DNA of 64,000 bases from Anthopleura xanthogrammica (taxonomy: Eukaryota; Cnidaria; Anthozoa; Actiniaria; Actiniidae), in NCBI GenBank assembly GCA_964019055.1, contig OZ025210.1, positions 3,415,047 to 3,479,046 of the forward strand, written 5' to 3'. How positions within the stretch are numbered: the stretch's first letter is position 1; every line of letters starts with the position of its first letter. Made by a program: the position numbers and the translations under genes. Of the stretch, positions 25,801 to 36,375 are shown piece after piece. The notes beneath the pieces are model-generated. The model saw only the letters and a program-made list of their open reading frames with translations. It was not told where the DNA came from and did not search any database.

Positions 25801-26951
25801 TAATTTGTACAATATTTTCAGTTGGTTATTTCCTTCGTAACGAGCTTCGTACTCCGTCAAGTTCTGTTTCGAAAAAGTATTATTCAGCCATTCCATTCTA
25901 TTTTAGTTTTTTTATTTGTAAATAGGTTATCCATAGTTTTTTTTCATCAAGTGGTGTTTGATGGTGACAGAAGACCAAGTACGTGTTCCTTGACAAAAAT
26001 TGTTGATACAAAAATCTGTTACATAACATGGAGAACGTTTCAAATGTTTATTCATGTTCATTCAATCGAATGTTTATTTATTTGCCTGCTAAACTGGTTT
26101 TAAACCGGTTTGTCTTTTGTCCTGTCAAAGAGCACTATACGAGATTTGAGACAGCGATTGACCATTTCCAGATCGTGTTTCCTGGAAACAATTTTAACTT
26201 GACCTTTATCTGTTTATCGCACTGTTTTTACTGATAAACACCCAACACTATTTTTGGTAAACAGATTTAATTGTTCATACCTCGATTAGTAAGACAAATG
26301 GTGTTCCGATGACCACAAATTGAGTTTTTTTTTTTACCAATACGAACCACTTTTAGGAAAGGAATAAGAACTCATTTCATTTGGCATGAAGGTCAGGGTG
26401 ACCGGAGAAGTGAAGTGCTCTAGTGGCTTATGGTTCACGTGGTCTTATTCTCAGCCCACTCCAGTGGACCAATAGGATCGTAATCTACTTTCGTAAACAG
26501 GTTTTGCCAACCGAGCTATAGGAGTGACCTTGCCGAATTTTTCTTCAAGAAATAAATGGCATGCAACTCCCCTCGGCATCTCTAGACGTGACCATTGAAA
26601 ATCGACGCGATCACGTACTATGAGATCGGCTCATAAAAATATTGATCCACATTTTCCTCTCATCCTACATTGTACATAAAATAAAAAAGCTTCCGAGAAA
26701 CGTTTCTTCAAAATCCGAGTGAGATGCGCCAGAAAAATCAACGCAATCGAAATCATACTATGAGAACGGTCTTGTACTCATGAAAACACCGATCCACTTG
26801 GGCAAAGAGGGAATTATTTTCCTCAAGTCCCAGACGGTCTATAGTCTATAAAAAATTAGATAATCACTTCCTTTTATTCTTTTCCCCATAATTTGAAGTC
26901 TTCATTATTTTTTTTAATCAGTTTCGGATGGATTAATGAACGCACTCTTAA
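22856..26951. other. Gene-free DNA with simple repeats
   Basis: No coding exon recognised. Positions 24,235-24,350 form a long purine tract built from GAAA/AAAG words. An isolated tRNA-like T-arm (TGTTCGAATCCC) occurs near 23,696-23,707 but without a complete cloverleaf. The open stretch at 25,083-25,403 has no family features. Confidence 0.5.
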
Positions 26952-27089
26952 AACGCCGACACACGGTGCAACATTGCGCACAATATAGCAGGATCGTTTT
27001 CTAGTACAGTAACATTGCGTCATGTGACAGCTCGCAACATCGATTGCCTGTAACATTGCGCGCACTGTCGCACCATGTGTTCGTAACTT
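26952..27089. mobile_element. ACACACGGTGCAACATTG MITE, copy 1
   Basis: Starts GCCGACACACGGTGCAAC and ends with the inverted form CACCATGTGTTCG. Internally it repeats GCAACATTGCG in both orientations. A second, better preserved copy lies at 31,485-31,650 inside the F-box gene. No coding capacity. Confidence 0.65.
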
Positions 27090-27090
27090 T

Positions 27091-27410
27091 AGTGAATGGT
27101 TTCGAATGCTGGTTTGCAATATCAGAATTAAGAGTCAGCACCAACCTTGTAACTACTGGCTGTGGTCATTTCTTGTAGATGTACTTGTGGTGTATAATAT
27201 ACACGGTTTGCTATATCAGCATTGAGAGTCGTCACGAAGCCTACAACTCACGGATGTATTAAATAACAAAGGCTCTTGGTGAATGGATAGAATGCTGATC
27301 TGCCCTATCAGCATTAAAATTCATCACCAAGTCTATAACTATTGGCTACTCGTGACCTAAACATAGTCATTTCTTGTAGATGCACCAATGGTGTAATCTT
27401 TCTGGGTGAT
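27091..27410 (+). repeat. Imperfect long-period tandem repeat
   Basis: The phrases GTGAATGG...GAATGCTG, TATCAGCATT(A/G)A and ATCACCAAG recur at about 27,093, 27,215 and 27,280. GTCATTTCTTGTAGATG occurs twice (27,164 and 27,366). The repeats are diverged and of uneven spacing; no gene or known element explains them. Confidence 0.55.
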
Positions 27411-27524
27411 TTTGGTCCAATTATTTGTGTCGATGTTATGTCACCATGAAATGCAAAAAAACTGGCTGTAAATGCTGGACGATGAGGACCATACCTATTG
27501 GTTGAAAATAAAAATCAGATGAAT

Positions 27525-27966
27525 CAAGAGAGCATAAATAAGAGAGGGAAACTTCTTAATACTGCACGCGCCATGTGAATTCCCAGTTTGGCTATTTTTA
27601 GCATCTGCGTACAAACAAAATTATTTTCTCCATACCCTACTCCTGTGTGTCAAAAATTGTGTGCTTCATCCAAACCTGGAAGTAGCGAAAGCATATAAAG
27701 ATTTTTGGGGAAAACATAAATTTCGCATCTTTTGGAGTGTTCAACAGCCTCAGTCGTGTTTTATCAGAGAACAGAACATAGCCAATCCTGATCTTTTTGC
27801 TTTATCTAATAGATTTTGTCGAAAAAAGTAAGAAAAAGCATGGGCGCACGTCCACGCCATCAAAAAATTAAAAACCAAATGACTTTGGATGCTAAAAATA
27901 GCCCAACCAGGAATTCACATGGCATGCGTGGTATTAAGAAGTTTCCCTCTTATTTATGCTTTCTTG
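27525..27966. mobile_element. 442-bp TIR element with 7-bp TSD GATGAAT
   Basis: Inverted arms of about 80 bp start CAAGAGAGCATAAATAAG and end with the reverse complement CTTATTTATGCTTTCTTG. Identical 7-bp flanks, GATGAAT, lie at 27,518-27,524 and 27,967-27,973. There is no transposase ORF. It sits downstream of the F-box gene stop codon. Confidence 0.8.
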
Positions 27967-28147
27967 GATGAATAAAATGTTGAACACAAATGTTGAAAAA
28001 ATACAAAACTTTACTGGATTTTGCTCTTTTTGTTGTTTGAAAGTCTCAACAAGTACAAGCTGGACCATGTAGAAATACCCCACATAAGAACTGTCCATTC
28101 AGATTCTTTTCATCCTTTTTGCATTTCAACCCATTCCCTACCCTGAC

Positions 28148-28153
28148 TTTATT
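28148..28153 (-). terminator. Candidate poly(A) signal of the F-box/LRR gene
   Basis: AATAAA on the - strand (TTTATT on +) about 500 bp beyond the predicted stop at 28,651. It is only a candidate, because the true last exon of this gene is uncertain. Confidence 0.3.
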
Positions 28154-28650
28154 TCATAAATATATTTTTGAAATATTGCTGATGTGAGCTTTAAGGTACC
28201 AGGGGACCTTGTTCACTAAATACCTTGTAGCGCACAAACTTGTGTAATGTCTATAAAAGTATGTTTTTTTGAAGCTGAAAAAACACAGATTTCAACCATG
28301 TTGCTCATTTTTTGATCACCTTATTCCTTTTCAAAGTATCGAAATGTTTTTTTAAAAGGTCTTTAATCAGCATGTAAAATGTGTAGTGAGAGTGTCATCA
28401 TGGTGGCTTTGGTTGAGGACTTGGGAAGGGTTCATGGGAAAATGTTGATAGTGTGCAGCCTCACCAGAGTGTGTGCATGGCTTTTTTAATGCACAGTAAT
28501 CGTGCATTGTACTTCAGATTTGTCAAATTCGTTTTTCTAGACTAACAAAAAGAGATGAGAAAACTTGCTTTCAAAACCCAAAAAGCCAAATAAAACAAAC
28601 TAGCAATATAAATTAGCAAAATGATAAAAATATGGAAGTTACAGTATGTC

Positions 28651-31600
28651 TTACTTGGATTCTAGCTGTTCCTTTAGTGTTTTGCACAAGGTTAATGTCA
28701 AGTCACAAAACATCTGGACAAAAATCACTTTGGAACACTGAAAGTCAAAGCAAACAGTCTGAGCAAGAAAGCTTTCACTTTTTTCAGCATTAATTTTCAG
28801 ACATTCCCTTGAGTATATTTCTTATTTGTATCTTCTCAAACATTACTAGCAATGCTTGAAGAGATGCACTAGACTAGAAATCTTATTCCTAAAAGAATGA
28901 AACAGTCTGAAATAGATACCCATAGTGCCCAATCCAAGCCTGTATGGATCAGGTACATATACATTGTTACTTGTTACCTTGTTTAACCATGGTTCAATCT
29001 CTTTTACAGCCAGCTTCCCATGGTTTACCATCAAGCAAACCCTCTCCAGTTTCTCTGCATTGTGCAGAGCATTCAAAAAATGTTTTGTGATGTCAAAGTG
29101 TGGTTGTTCAAGCCTTAAACAGACAAGTGAGTAGGTATGTTAGTAATGGATGAGGTTGTATTATTCTTCTTTCAACAAGCTTCATTATTACCAGCTTAGC
29201 GGCATTAAATTTTCTAACCAATTGCAGTCCCTTGTGATTTCTTATGGCCGGCCCTGTATTCAAGTACTTTTTTCTACCTGAAAGCTATTGACAATTGTTT
29301 TCAATATTTTTTAAGTCTCGGAAAAGTTCAAAACTCTTATTTCATCTGTGATTTATCGAAAAAACACTCAAGAAATGATTTTCAAAACAAAGAGTGAAGG
29401 GCTCCGGTACTGATCAACAAGGATTTGCGTGATTAGTTCTTCACTTAGCTGGTATTCTTTACCCTATTGGCCATTATGGAAAGACCCCCTTACTAGGATT
29501 TTCAGCAAAGGTGCTTAATATACTGTACCCACAAGATTTTCCAGTGCCTTCAACCAAACCCATGGTTTTCCATTTAATTAATTTTGATCCTTATAAAATT
29601 ATTAATCTGGCCCCAATGCAAACTGCCAAATATAAAATTGACCCTCCCCCTCATTATACATGTAAGCACTAGCTTTAATGACGTGGCCCTACCAATAGAC
29701 CTCTTCGACTTGGGTGTAATGTTGTCCCATTTCAGAGCACGTGTCATTCTCCAGAGTATCATTTCATTGTTTAACGGTTGCGCATGAGAAGATACATGAA
29801 TATGGATACAACTCAAACAAAGAATCTTATTCTCAAGAGAATGACACGTGGTCTGAAATGGGACAACATTACACCCAAGCCGATGAGGTCTATTACCTGG
29901 GATAGGGGCTGTCAGTTTTTCAAATAAAATTATTAATCTGGCCCCAATGCAAACTGCCAAATATAAAATTGACCCTCCCCCTCATTATACATGTAAGCAC
30001 TAGCTTTAATGACGTGGCCCTACCAATTCACCTTTGAGACGATAGGCTTTCACGTGGTGACGTAGTGTTACGGTCACCAAAAAGTTCAGACATTGTTGTT
30101 GAATTGCCATAGGATCGTACTAATTTTTGTACAATTTATTGACTTGATTTGTTTATTCTGTTCTCAAAATTTTAGCGAAACTATCTAAATACTTTATTTT
30201 TAAAGAAGTTTTGCTAAGATTTAGAGAACAGAATAAACAAAACAAGTAGATAAATTGTAGAAAAGTTAGTACGATCCTATGGCAATTCAACAACAATGTC
30301 CGAACTTTTTGGTGACCGTAACACTACGTCACCACGTGAAAGCCTATCGCCTCAAAGGTGAATTGATGAAAGGAGTCAATATTTTTGGAAAAGACCCCCT
30401 CAAGGAGGAATATATTTGAAAATTGACCCCCAGCAATTCTGCCGGCTCCCCCTACCAGGCAAAAAACATGAAGTCTCTCAGTGTCAGAACATTTTAGTTG
30501 ATTAATGCACCACTGAAGAGTTATTGCAAAACGTCATAATTAAACCAAATATAAAAGGGAACTTACCTAAGGTCTCTAAGGTTGTGACAGTGAGTTAGCG
30601 CTTTATTTAGATATGTCACATTACCAGAGTGACTGAGAGCTGGACCCTTTAGGTGTGCGATTGAAAGTGACTTAAGTTCTGTGCACTCTTTACAAATAGT
30701 TATAAAGAAATCTGCTCTGTTTACTTGGAAACCTATAAAGAATCACTGAATTAGTTCATAAATAATTTAAACAGTCTAAATCAAATTTTACCACAAAATT
30801 CCAAATATTGCATGTACACATAAAGCTCATTTTGCTTTAAGGAGTGAGAGAAGTGTGATAGTGAAAATAGTGGAGTAAAGGTTTTTAAATAAAGTTTGTT
30901 GCACCTGCAAGTGTTAGTTTCTGTAGGTGTTTCCACTTGCTTAAACAAGTTAATGTGTCCAAGGAAAGAGTAATAACCCCATCAGAAGGAACACGAAATG
31001 GTCTGAAACTAATAAGTAACATAAATTTAGTATAACTAGTTACATACCCCTCGCCCCTTGAAGCCAAGGAATTACTTTGGGCACTAAGTCTTGTCTTTCC
31101 CTTTGATGCTTAGTACATTTCTTAACCCCTCTACCATGAATGGTCACTTAGACAAGTCCTTTAAAAATAGTTTAAAACCTAATTTTTCAGCAAAAGGAGT
31201 TTGCATGCAACTGCAGTTTATCACATTTGAGAAATTAAAAGCTGGGAAGCACAGGTGGTGTGCCCTGCTAATGTGCTGCCTATTACTAGTTTGGCCCTGG
31301 GTTCAATTTTTGGACTTGGCATCATATATGAGTAGAACGAGCCAAGCTGCTTTATGGTTCTCTCCCATCCTTTGAAGGTTTTTCTCCAGGTTCTCCAGTT
31401 TTCCTCCCTCCGCTAAAAATCAATTTCTAATTTCTAATTCAATCATGGAACAGGGGCCACAGGTTTGTTAACCACTCACTATCAAGGCACAGACACACAA
31501 TGCAACATTGTGCACAATATTGCAGGCAATGTTGCTGAAGTAGGATTGTTTTCTACAGTGTACTTCAGCAACATTGTGTGACATGGCTTGCAACATTGAT

Positions 31601-34600
31601 TGCCTGCAACATTGCATGTAATTGGATGTTGCACCGTGTGTCTGTAGCTTTAAGTGATACCCTTGTAAAATAAAGACAATTTAATAAATTATGTTATCAA
31701 ACAGGCACATACCATCTTTCATGTTTTGTAATGTCTGACCTGAATTTAGAATCAATCAGCTCAAACTCAGTCATTCGCGTACAAGACTCTACCAATGCAG
31801 CCAGTGTAAGAGAATTGTCTGCTGAATTGTGAAAAAAAGAACTAATGTTGATAAGCAATCATAGCAAGAATTAAGGGTGGGATAGTAGTATGCACTCTCC
31901 TTTCACCTCTGTCAGGGCTTAAGTGTCCCTATATTTTTTAAGTTAATTTTTATTTCCCTTCCACCAGTACCAAAGTTTATGAGCTTGATAATAGTTTTTT
32001 CCTTTTCTTTTCTGAATAAAATTATAGGACATTTAAGAACTATATAGGGGAACATAGGGAAACTTAGAAAATAAAATATAGGAAATATAGGGGCACTTGA
32101 AGCCTTGCTCTGTGGTCTCAGGTTTGATTTCTCATGGACTAGGTTTTGTATGTGAGTAGGGTTTGTTAGATCTCCCATGATTCGAAGGTTTTTCTCCAGT
32201 TTTCCACCCTCTGCAAAACCTAACACACTTAATTCCAGTTGGATCTCTGAGTTAACCTTGCCTGACTTTCATCAGCCTAGAGGTTGTTTTAGTATATCAA
32301 TACAATTTGAAGTTAAATTTGTATCAGGTTGGAGGACAATACAATGAACTTTAATTCACATGAGTATAAAACAATAATGGCCAGTCAAAGTGGACAGCCA
32401 AAACTTTGGAATGTTCACTTAGTGATCATGTGGGCAGTCATCATGTCCAGCTATTGAGCATAAGTTATTTTTAGTCCTGTTCATTCTTCAGATTGAGAAG
32501 CACTTGGAATATGCTGCAAGGGGTCTATTAGTCTGAGAATCTGTAATACTGTCTGAGTAGGAGTGATGAATTTATGACCAATCTGTATAAATGGACCCTT
32601 CTTGAAATTATCTTGGATACAAGGCTAACATGAAAACACAAAAGAAATCATACTCAATGGAATTTGGGCCATTTCTGTATTTCCATGTTGTATTCAAGAT
32701 AATTTTGACAAGGGGCCAGGATCATGGTTAACATTAATTGATCAGTACCCTACCTTTATTACAGTTTTGATGTGAAGAGTTTTCCTCACTAGCATTGGCT
32801 CTAATGCAGCATGGGTTTATAGCAAGAGAAACCAGACTCTTAAAACTAGAGAGAGTCTTGATGAAGTCCTTAGAATGATCACTTGTACAATGCCATGACT
32901 TGTGTGTGCGCAGCAAGTTGATGTGCTTTAACCTTGGACATTTTTCCAACAGATTTTCCAGTACAAGAAACTGAGGATGGAAAAAAGTCATATTGAGGTT
33001 ACTAGAAAAATGCATTAAGGTAACATAATAGACCAAATCAAAGTGTCCCATTTCAGACCTTGCATCATTCCCTTGAGCAATATTTCTTTTGTTTACCAGT
33101 AATGCTTAAATGTGGTGCAACTACAAAAATCTTATTCTAAGGGAATTTCGAGTGGCCTGACCGCAGGAAAACAGTCATTAAGACTTCTTAAGTCTACTTG
33201 CTTGTAGTAAGTTGCCAGCAATATTTGACAGCTACTCATTTAGACTGAATGGGAAGGGAAGCATGGGTAGTGTGTTGTGCTGATAGTGCTTGCGTCAAAT
33301 CAATGCAACCCAAGTTTGATTTCCAGACTTGGTGTTGTATGTTAGCAGAGTTGCTTGTTGGTTCTCTTTTATGCTTTGAGGGTTTTTCCTGGTTCTCTGG
33401 TTTCCTTCTCTGCTGCAAGAATTGACTTCTAAAATTCCAGTTCAATTTCTGTGAAAAGCCACTGTTTAATTTGCATAAATTTCACATTTACTGAACTGGC
33501 CACTGATCAAATCACATAAATTCCATTTTACATTTAATGAACTGGAGAATATTTATCACTTACATCTGAATCTAAAGAATGTGTAGAATTCTCCAAGTTG
33601 ATTGATTCCAGAACTGGGCTACAGATAGACAGTAACTCTTTGCTAGAATGCGGCTCTTTTCCAATCTTTATGAATTCTAGAGATGGACAGCTTAACAATT
33701 TACAGATATTTTCTTTACTGATTTTCATGATTATGGTTCCTGAGAAGTCAATGTTTCTGAGATGAAGAATGTCGTCAAGTAGTTTATCTTCCCAATAAAC
33801 ACATTCAATTATACCAAAGGTGGTTGAAAATGACAAATTAGCTGTTGTAGAGTTGTTCAGTGGAAAACATTTGATGAACACTGCTGGGTGACAACGTTGG
33901 CCTTTCAATATCTCTATACCATTATCAGTTTCAATGGCTATGTCAAATGGATGTGATACATTATAACCTTCTTCAAATAGGTTTAACTGCAAACGCTTCA
34001 AGCACAAATCCGATAAAAGAAATTTACAAATTTTTAGTTGTTTCATTAAATGAACATCTAATAATTCAATTTCATTTTTTTCTTTATATAAGACCAACTT
34101 AATTGATGAAAGTTTCTTAAAGCATGAATTGAGTTGTTTAACTTGTCCAGGAGCATTGTCACTTAGAAGTAGATATTCAACAGCATTAAATATTTTCTTG
34201 TCTACACTCCAACCAAAGTGCTTTAGATTGCTACATTTTCCCATAATTTCCATGACATTATTCTGGGATACTGAACAGCCACTCACATCCAAACTAACAA
34301 GGTTAGTGCATTTTTTAATGCTTCTAACGAGCTGGGTCTGTTTTAGCCAATAGCAGTCTTGCAATTCAAGTTTTTGAATCCATTCCTTGTTCTTTCCAAT
34401 ATATTGTTGAATTGCCTTGTAGGGAACATGCCAGCAATGCTTAAAGGATGCTTTCCTGGGAAAAATGTGTTTTATAAATATTATGATGTATACTGCTTTT
34501 TATCCCACGCCATTGAAAATACAGCCAATCAGAATGCAGGAAAGATGTTGTATATTAGGCAGTTGTTTCTTCCCATCAGGCAGTGTATAGTAGCCTAGGT

Positions 34601-34823
34601 ATTTTCATTGGTTTGGGATAAAATAGTTATACAATGCTGTCTCATGGCACTTCCAGTATTCTATTAACCTATAAATATAAACTCACCTGTTCAACAACGG
34701 AGAAGAAAGTACTTTCCTAAGTCGTTGGCAAACAGAAGCAAGGCGTATCTTGTCTATAGTTTCTAGATAGTCACAAATATAGTAAAGAATCTCGTCAGGA
34801 AGCGCATTCATGTTGGCCGCCAT
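28651..34823 (-). CDS. F-box/leucine-rich-repeat protein, FBXL18-like
   Basis: Predicted substrate adaptor of an SCF (SKP1-CUL1-F-box) ubiquitin ligase. Eight exons join in phase: 34823-34687, 34455-33564, 32970-32754, 31821-31713, 31008-30905, 30732-30567, 29113-28978 and 28737-28651, giving 615 residues. Exon 1 encodes the F-box (LPDEILYYICDYL, residues 8-20, through LASVCQRLRKVL). Leucine-rich repeats fill the rest. I assign FBXL18 from family-specific stretches known in vertebrate FBXL18: a CYWL motif just after the F-box (residues 80-83) followed by LVSLDVSGC, and RLEQPHF (542-548) followed by a LERVCLMV repeat. The human protein is longer, about 700 residues, with an extra C-terminal segment. 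Here the stop TAA lies inside a good splice donor (AAGTAAGA), so a further exon may be missing. Exon 5 uses the acceptor TTATTAG at 31,009; the nearby TTTCAG would create a stop. Confidence 0.82.
28790..28920. mobile_element. Degenerate copy of the TTTCAGACC MITE family
   Basis: Matches the 33.0-33.2 kb copy in order: TTTCAGAC, ATTCCCTTGAG, TATTTCTT, a central AATGCTT, then AATCTTATTC and CAGTCTGAAA as the inverted end. It lies in intron 7 of the F-box gene. The ends are eroded, so boundaries are approximate. Confidence 0.5.
29594..29696. repeat. 103-bp direct repeat, left copy
   Basis: TAAAATTATTAATCTGGCCC...GACGTGGCCCTACCAAT. By direct reading it is identical, base for base, to 29,925-30,027. 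It lies in intron 6 of the F-box gene and directly abuts the MITE at 29,696. Confidence 0.9.
29696..29892. mobile_element. TTTCAGACC MITE, well-preserved copy
   Basis: Ends TAGACCTCTTCGACTTGGG and CCAAGCCGATGAGGTCTA form terminal inverted repeats running into GTCCCATTTCAGA and TCTGAAATGGGAC, with ACGTGTCATTCTC mirrored by GAATGACACGTG. The outer TA on each side suggests TA target-site use, as in Tc1/mariner-like MITEs. Non-coding, inserted between the two 103-bp repeats. Confidence 0.8.
29925..30027. repeat. 103-bp direct repeat, right copy
   Basis: Identical to 29,594-29,696. Its right end (CCCTACCAAT) directly abuts the palindromic element that begins at 30,029. Confidence 0.9.
30029..30360. 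mobile_element. 332-bp near-complete palindrome flanked by AATT
   Basis: Begins CACCTTTGAGACGATAGGC and ends GCCTATCGCCTCAAAGGTG. The outer arms of about 93 bp are almost perfect inverted repeats, and the interior (TTTATTCTGTTCTC / GAGAACAGAATAAAC) also pairs, so nearly the whole element folds into one hairpin. AATT lies on both sides and may be the target duplication. It is in intron 6 of the F-box gene. Confidence 0.8.
31235..31460 (+). mobile_element. tRNA-derived SINE copy in intron 4 of the F-box gene
   Basis: A degenerate pol III head (CTGGGTTCAATTTTTGG as B-box) is followed by the family body GAAGGTTTTTCTCCAGGTT, TCTCCAGTTTTCCTCCCTCC and CAATTTCTAATTC. It is inserted antisense to the host gene. 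Confidence 0.65.
31485..31650. mobile_element. ACACACGGTGCAACATTG MITE, copy 2
   Basis: Begins AAGGCACAGACACACAATGC and ends GCACCGTGTGTCTGTAGCTT, an imperfect terminal inverted repeat. GCAACATTG words recur internally on both strands. It matches the copy at 26,952-27,089 and lies in intron 4 of the F-box gene, just past exon 4. Confidence 0.75.
32085..32290 (+). mobile_element. tRNA-derived SINE copy in intron 3 of the F-box gene
   Basis: Contains a degenerate B-box (CTCAGGTTTGATTTCTC), the body TCGAAGGTTTTTCTCCAG, AAACCTAACACACTTAATTC and the family end GACTTTCATCAGCCTAGAGG, which matches the 22.6 kb copy read on the opposite strand. Confidence 0.65.
33029..33165. mobile_element. Diverged TTTCAGACC MITE copy in intron 2 of the F-box gene
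   Basis: TAGACC...GTCCCATTTCAGACC at the left resembles the intact copy at 29,696. CATTCCCTTGAG, TAATGCTT and CTTATTCTAAGGGAA follow in family order. The right terminal repeat is eroded. Confidence 0.55.
33245..33460 (+). mobile_element. tRNA-derived SINE copy in intron 2 of the F-box gene
   Basis: Degenerate head (GGGTAGTGTGTTGTGCTG, then CAAGTTTGATTTCC) followed by the body TTTGAGGGTTTTTCCTGG, TTCTCTGGTTTCCTTCTC and AATTCCAGTTCAATTTC. The 3' end is diverged. Confidence 0.6.
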
Positions 34824-34828
34824 CTTTA
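34817..34828 (-). promoter_or_regulatory. YY1-type element at the F-box gene start codon
   Basis: The - strand reads AAAGATGGCGGC across the predicted ATG. AANATGGCGGC is the YY1 consensus that in animals often sits just downstream of the start site of TATA-less housekeeping genes and overlaps the start codon. This supports the chosen ATG at 34,823 and a short 5' UTR. The downstream in-frame ATG (34,811) is an alternative. Confidence 0.5.
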
Positions 34829-35404
34829 AAATACTGTACTAACACAGGAATCCCAATCGTTAGGAATCGTCAGGTTTTATATGTACCACAGGAAACCCAA
34901 CCTGTTGGGTAGAAAATTGTTTGGGCTTCCTGTGTTTTAAATGTCATGCGGAGACTGGAAATTGAAATTTTAAAGAAAGAAAAATTAGTGTCAGATAGTG
35001 AACGGGATTAGCTGTAGATACGGTCTCGGGGCCGGCTAGTCGTTGTCCTGATACCTTCAGGCTAGAACATTACCCTGTGTTAACCCGTACATTAAAATCG
35101 GCATTCACGTCCGAAGTCTATACGGCGCGTCATTTCTATTTTGGAATTAATTAGTGGTTTTTGGGTTTGAAATCCCAGATATTCAGATAAGATTTTTTTC
35201 TTTAAATTCTTCAATCAATTCAATCTTTTTTCAAAAAGACTAAGTTTATTCCTTCACCTCGGCCTAAAATTGAATTTTACTAGTTTGAAAAGTTATGAGG
35301 AAAAGTTGATTGACGAAAGCTGTCACTCCACGTGCTTTATCAGTATTTACACCAAGATATGATGTTGTATATGCCTATATCAGTGTTACTTAAACTACTG
35401 ACCA

Positions 35405-35815
35405 TCATATGATCTCTTGGTTACTGTGCTTACTGTCTGCCCTGTCAACCGCGCGACACATAAGTGCCCAACTTCTGGGTCACTCATTCTGCCAATTAAA
35501 AGTAATAGATCTTTTAGGGTTGGGGGTAATGTTTTCCCATTTCAAACCACGTGTCATTCTCTTGAGAATATAATTCTTTGTTTGAGTTGTATCCATATTC
35601 GAGCGCAACCGCTTAACAAAGAAATGATACTCTAGGGAATGACACATGGTCTGAAATGGGAAAACATTATGCCCAAGCCGAAAAGGTCTGTTTGACAAGG
35701 ATTTCCTAAACAAAGTATATGATATTATGGTCTCTTGGTGACTGTCTTTCCAGACGCTTTGCCCAGTAACCGCGCGACACGTACTTTTAGAGCACTCATT
35801 TCTGACAACTGAACA
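35405..35815. repeat. Diverged direct duplication split by a MITE
   Basis: TCTCTTGGTTACTG...GTCAACCGCGCGACACATAAG...GCACTCATT-type sequence at 35,412-35,500 recurs at 35,731-35,815 (TCTCTTGGTGACTG...GTAACCGCGCGACACGTA). The MITE at 35,506-35,689 lies between the two. Confidence 0.6.
35506..35689. mobile_element. TTTCAGACC MITE copy
   Basis: TAGATCTTTTAGGGTTGGGG...TTTTCCCATTTCAAACC at the left is mirrored by GGTCTGAAATGGGAAAAC...CCAAGCCGAAAAGGTCT at the right, with CACGTGTCATTCTC / GAATGACACATG inside. Same layout as the copy at 29,696-29,892. Confidence 0.75.
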
Positions 35816-36094
35816 AAGTTTGTGAGAAGCTATTCCTAAGAAAGCGCATGGTATTCTGTATCACTAGGCTAAATCTCGAACACCTTGCGATCGTAAGTGA
35901 GCCGTGTCTGTGTGTTACACAGATTTCAGCCAGGCGTGCGCATGCTTTCGTTCTCCCCGTCCTGATCGTATTAGGGCTCAAAATGTCAATGAAATATCTT
36001 AAGTTTATAAGAAGGGACCTGATGAAAAAGATCTAATCATATGATTATGAAGTTATTATGATTGTGAATAAGCAGAGTTAGATTTTTAGCTCGC

Positions 36095-36375
36095 TCAATC
36101 CATCTGTCTGTCTGTCACACTTCAAGTACATTTCCTTGTCTTGACTAGTCTTTCTTTCTTCGTTTCTTCAAGAAAGATAACGCATAGATACTAATGACAC
36201 GAAAAGGATGCTAATCAAATAAATCTACTTGTCTGTGTGTCTGTCTGTCACACACCTAAAGTACGTTTCCTTTTCTTGCCATAGTCTTGAAGTATACATT
36301 CATTATCAATGCGCCTTTCTTAGTTTCTCCGAGAGAGAAACTCCTAGATACTAATAACACGAATAAGACGCCACA
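36095..36375 (+). repeat. Imperfect tandem duplication, about 135-bp unit
   Basis: TCTGTCTGTCTGTCACAC...AAGTACATTTCCTTGTCTTG...TAGATACTAATGACACGAA (36,107-36,204) is repeated as TCTGTCTGTCACACACC...AAGTACGTTTCCTTTTCTTG...TAGATACTAATAACACGAA (36,240-36,365). Confidence 0.65.

Noticed and set aside
29574..29960. 128-codon ORF on - within the F-box gene intron 6
   Set aside because: It spans the 103-bp repeats and the MITE; repeat-derived, not a gene.
31004..31008. TTTCAG as acceptor of F-box gene exon 5
   Set aside because: Joining there makes a TGA stop with the TG left by exon 4; TTATTAG five bases upstream restores Cys and the repeat.
34411..34420. CTACAAG as acceptor of F-box gene exon 2
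   Set aside because: It would put the join out of phase with exon 1. The TTTTTCCCAG acceptor at 34,456 is stronger and in phase.
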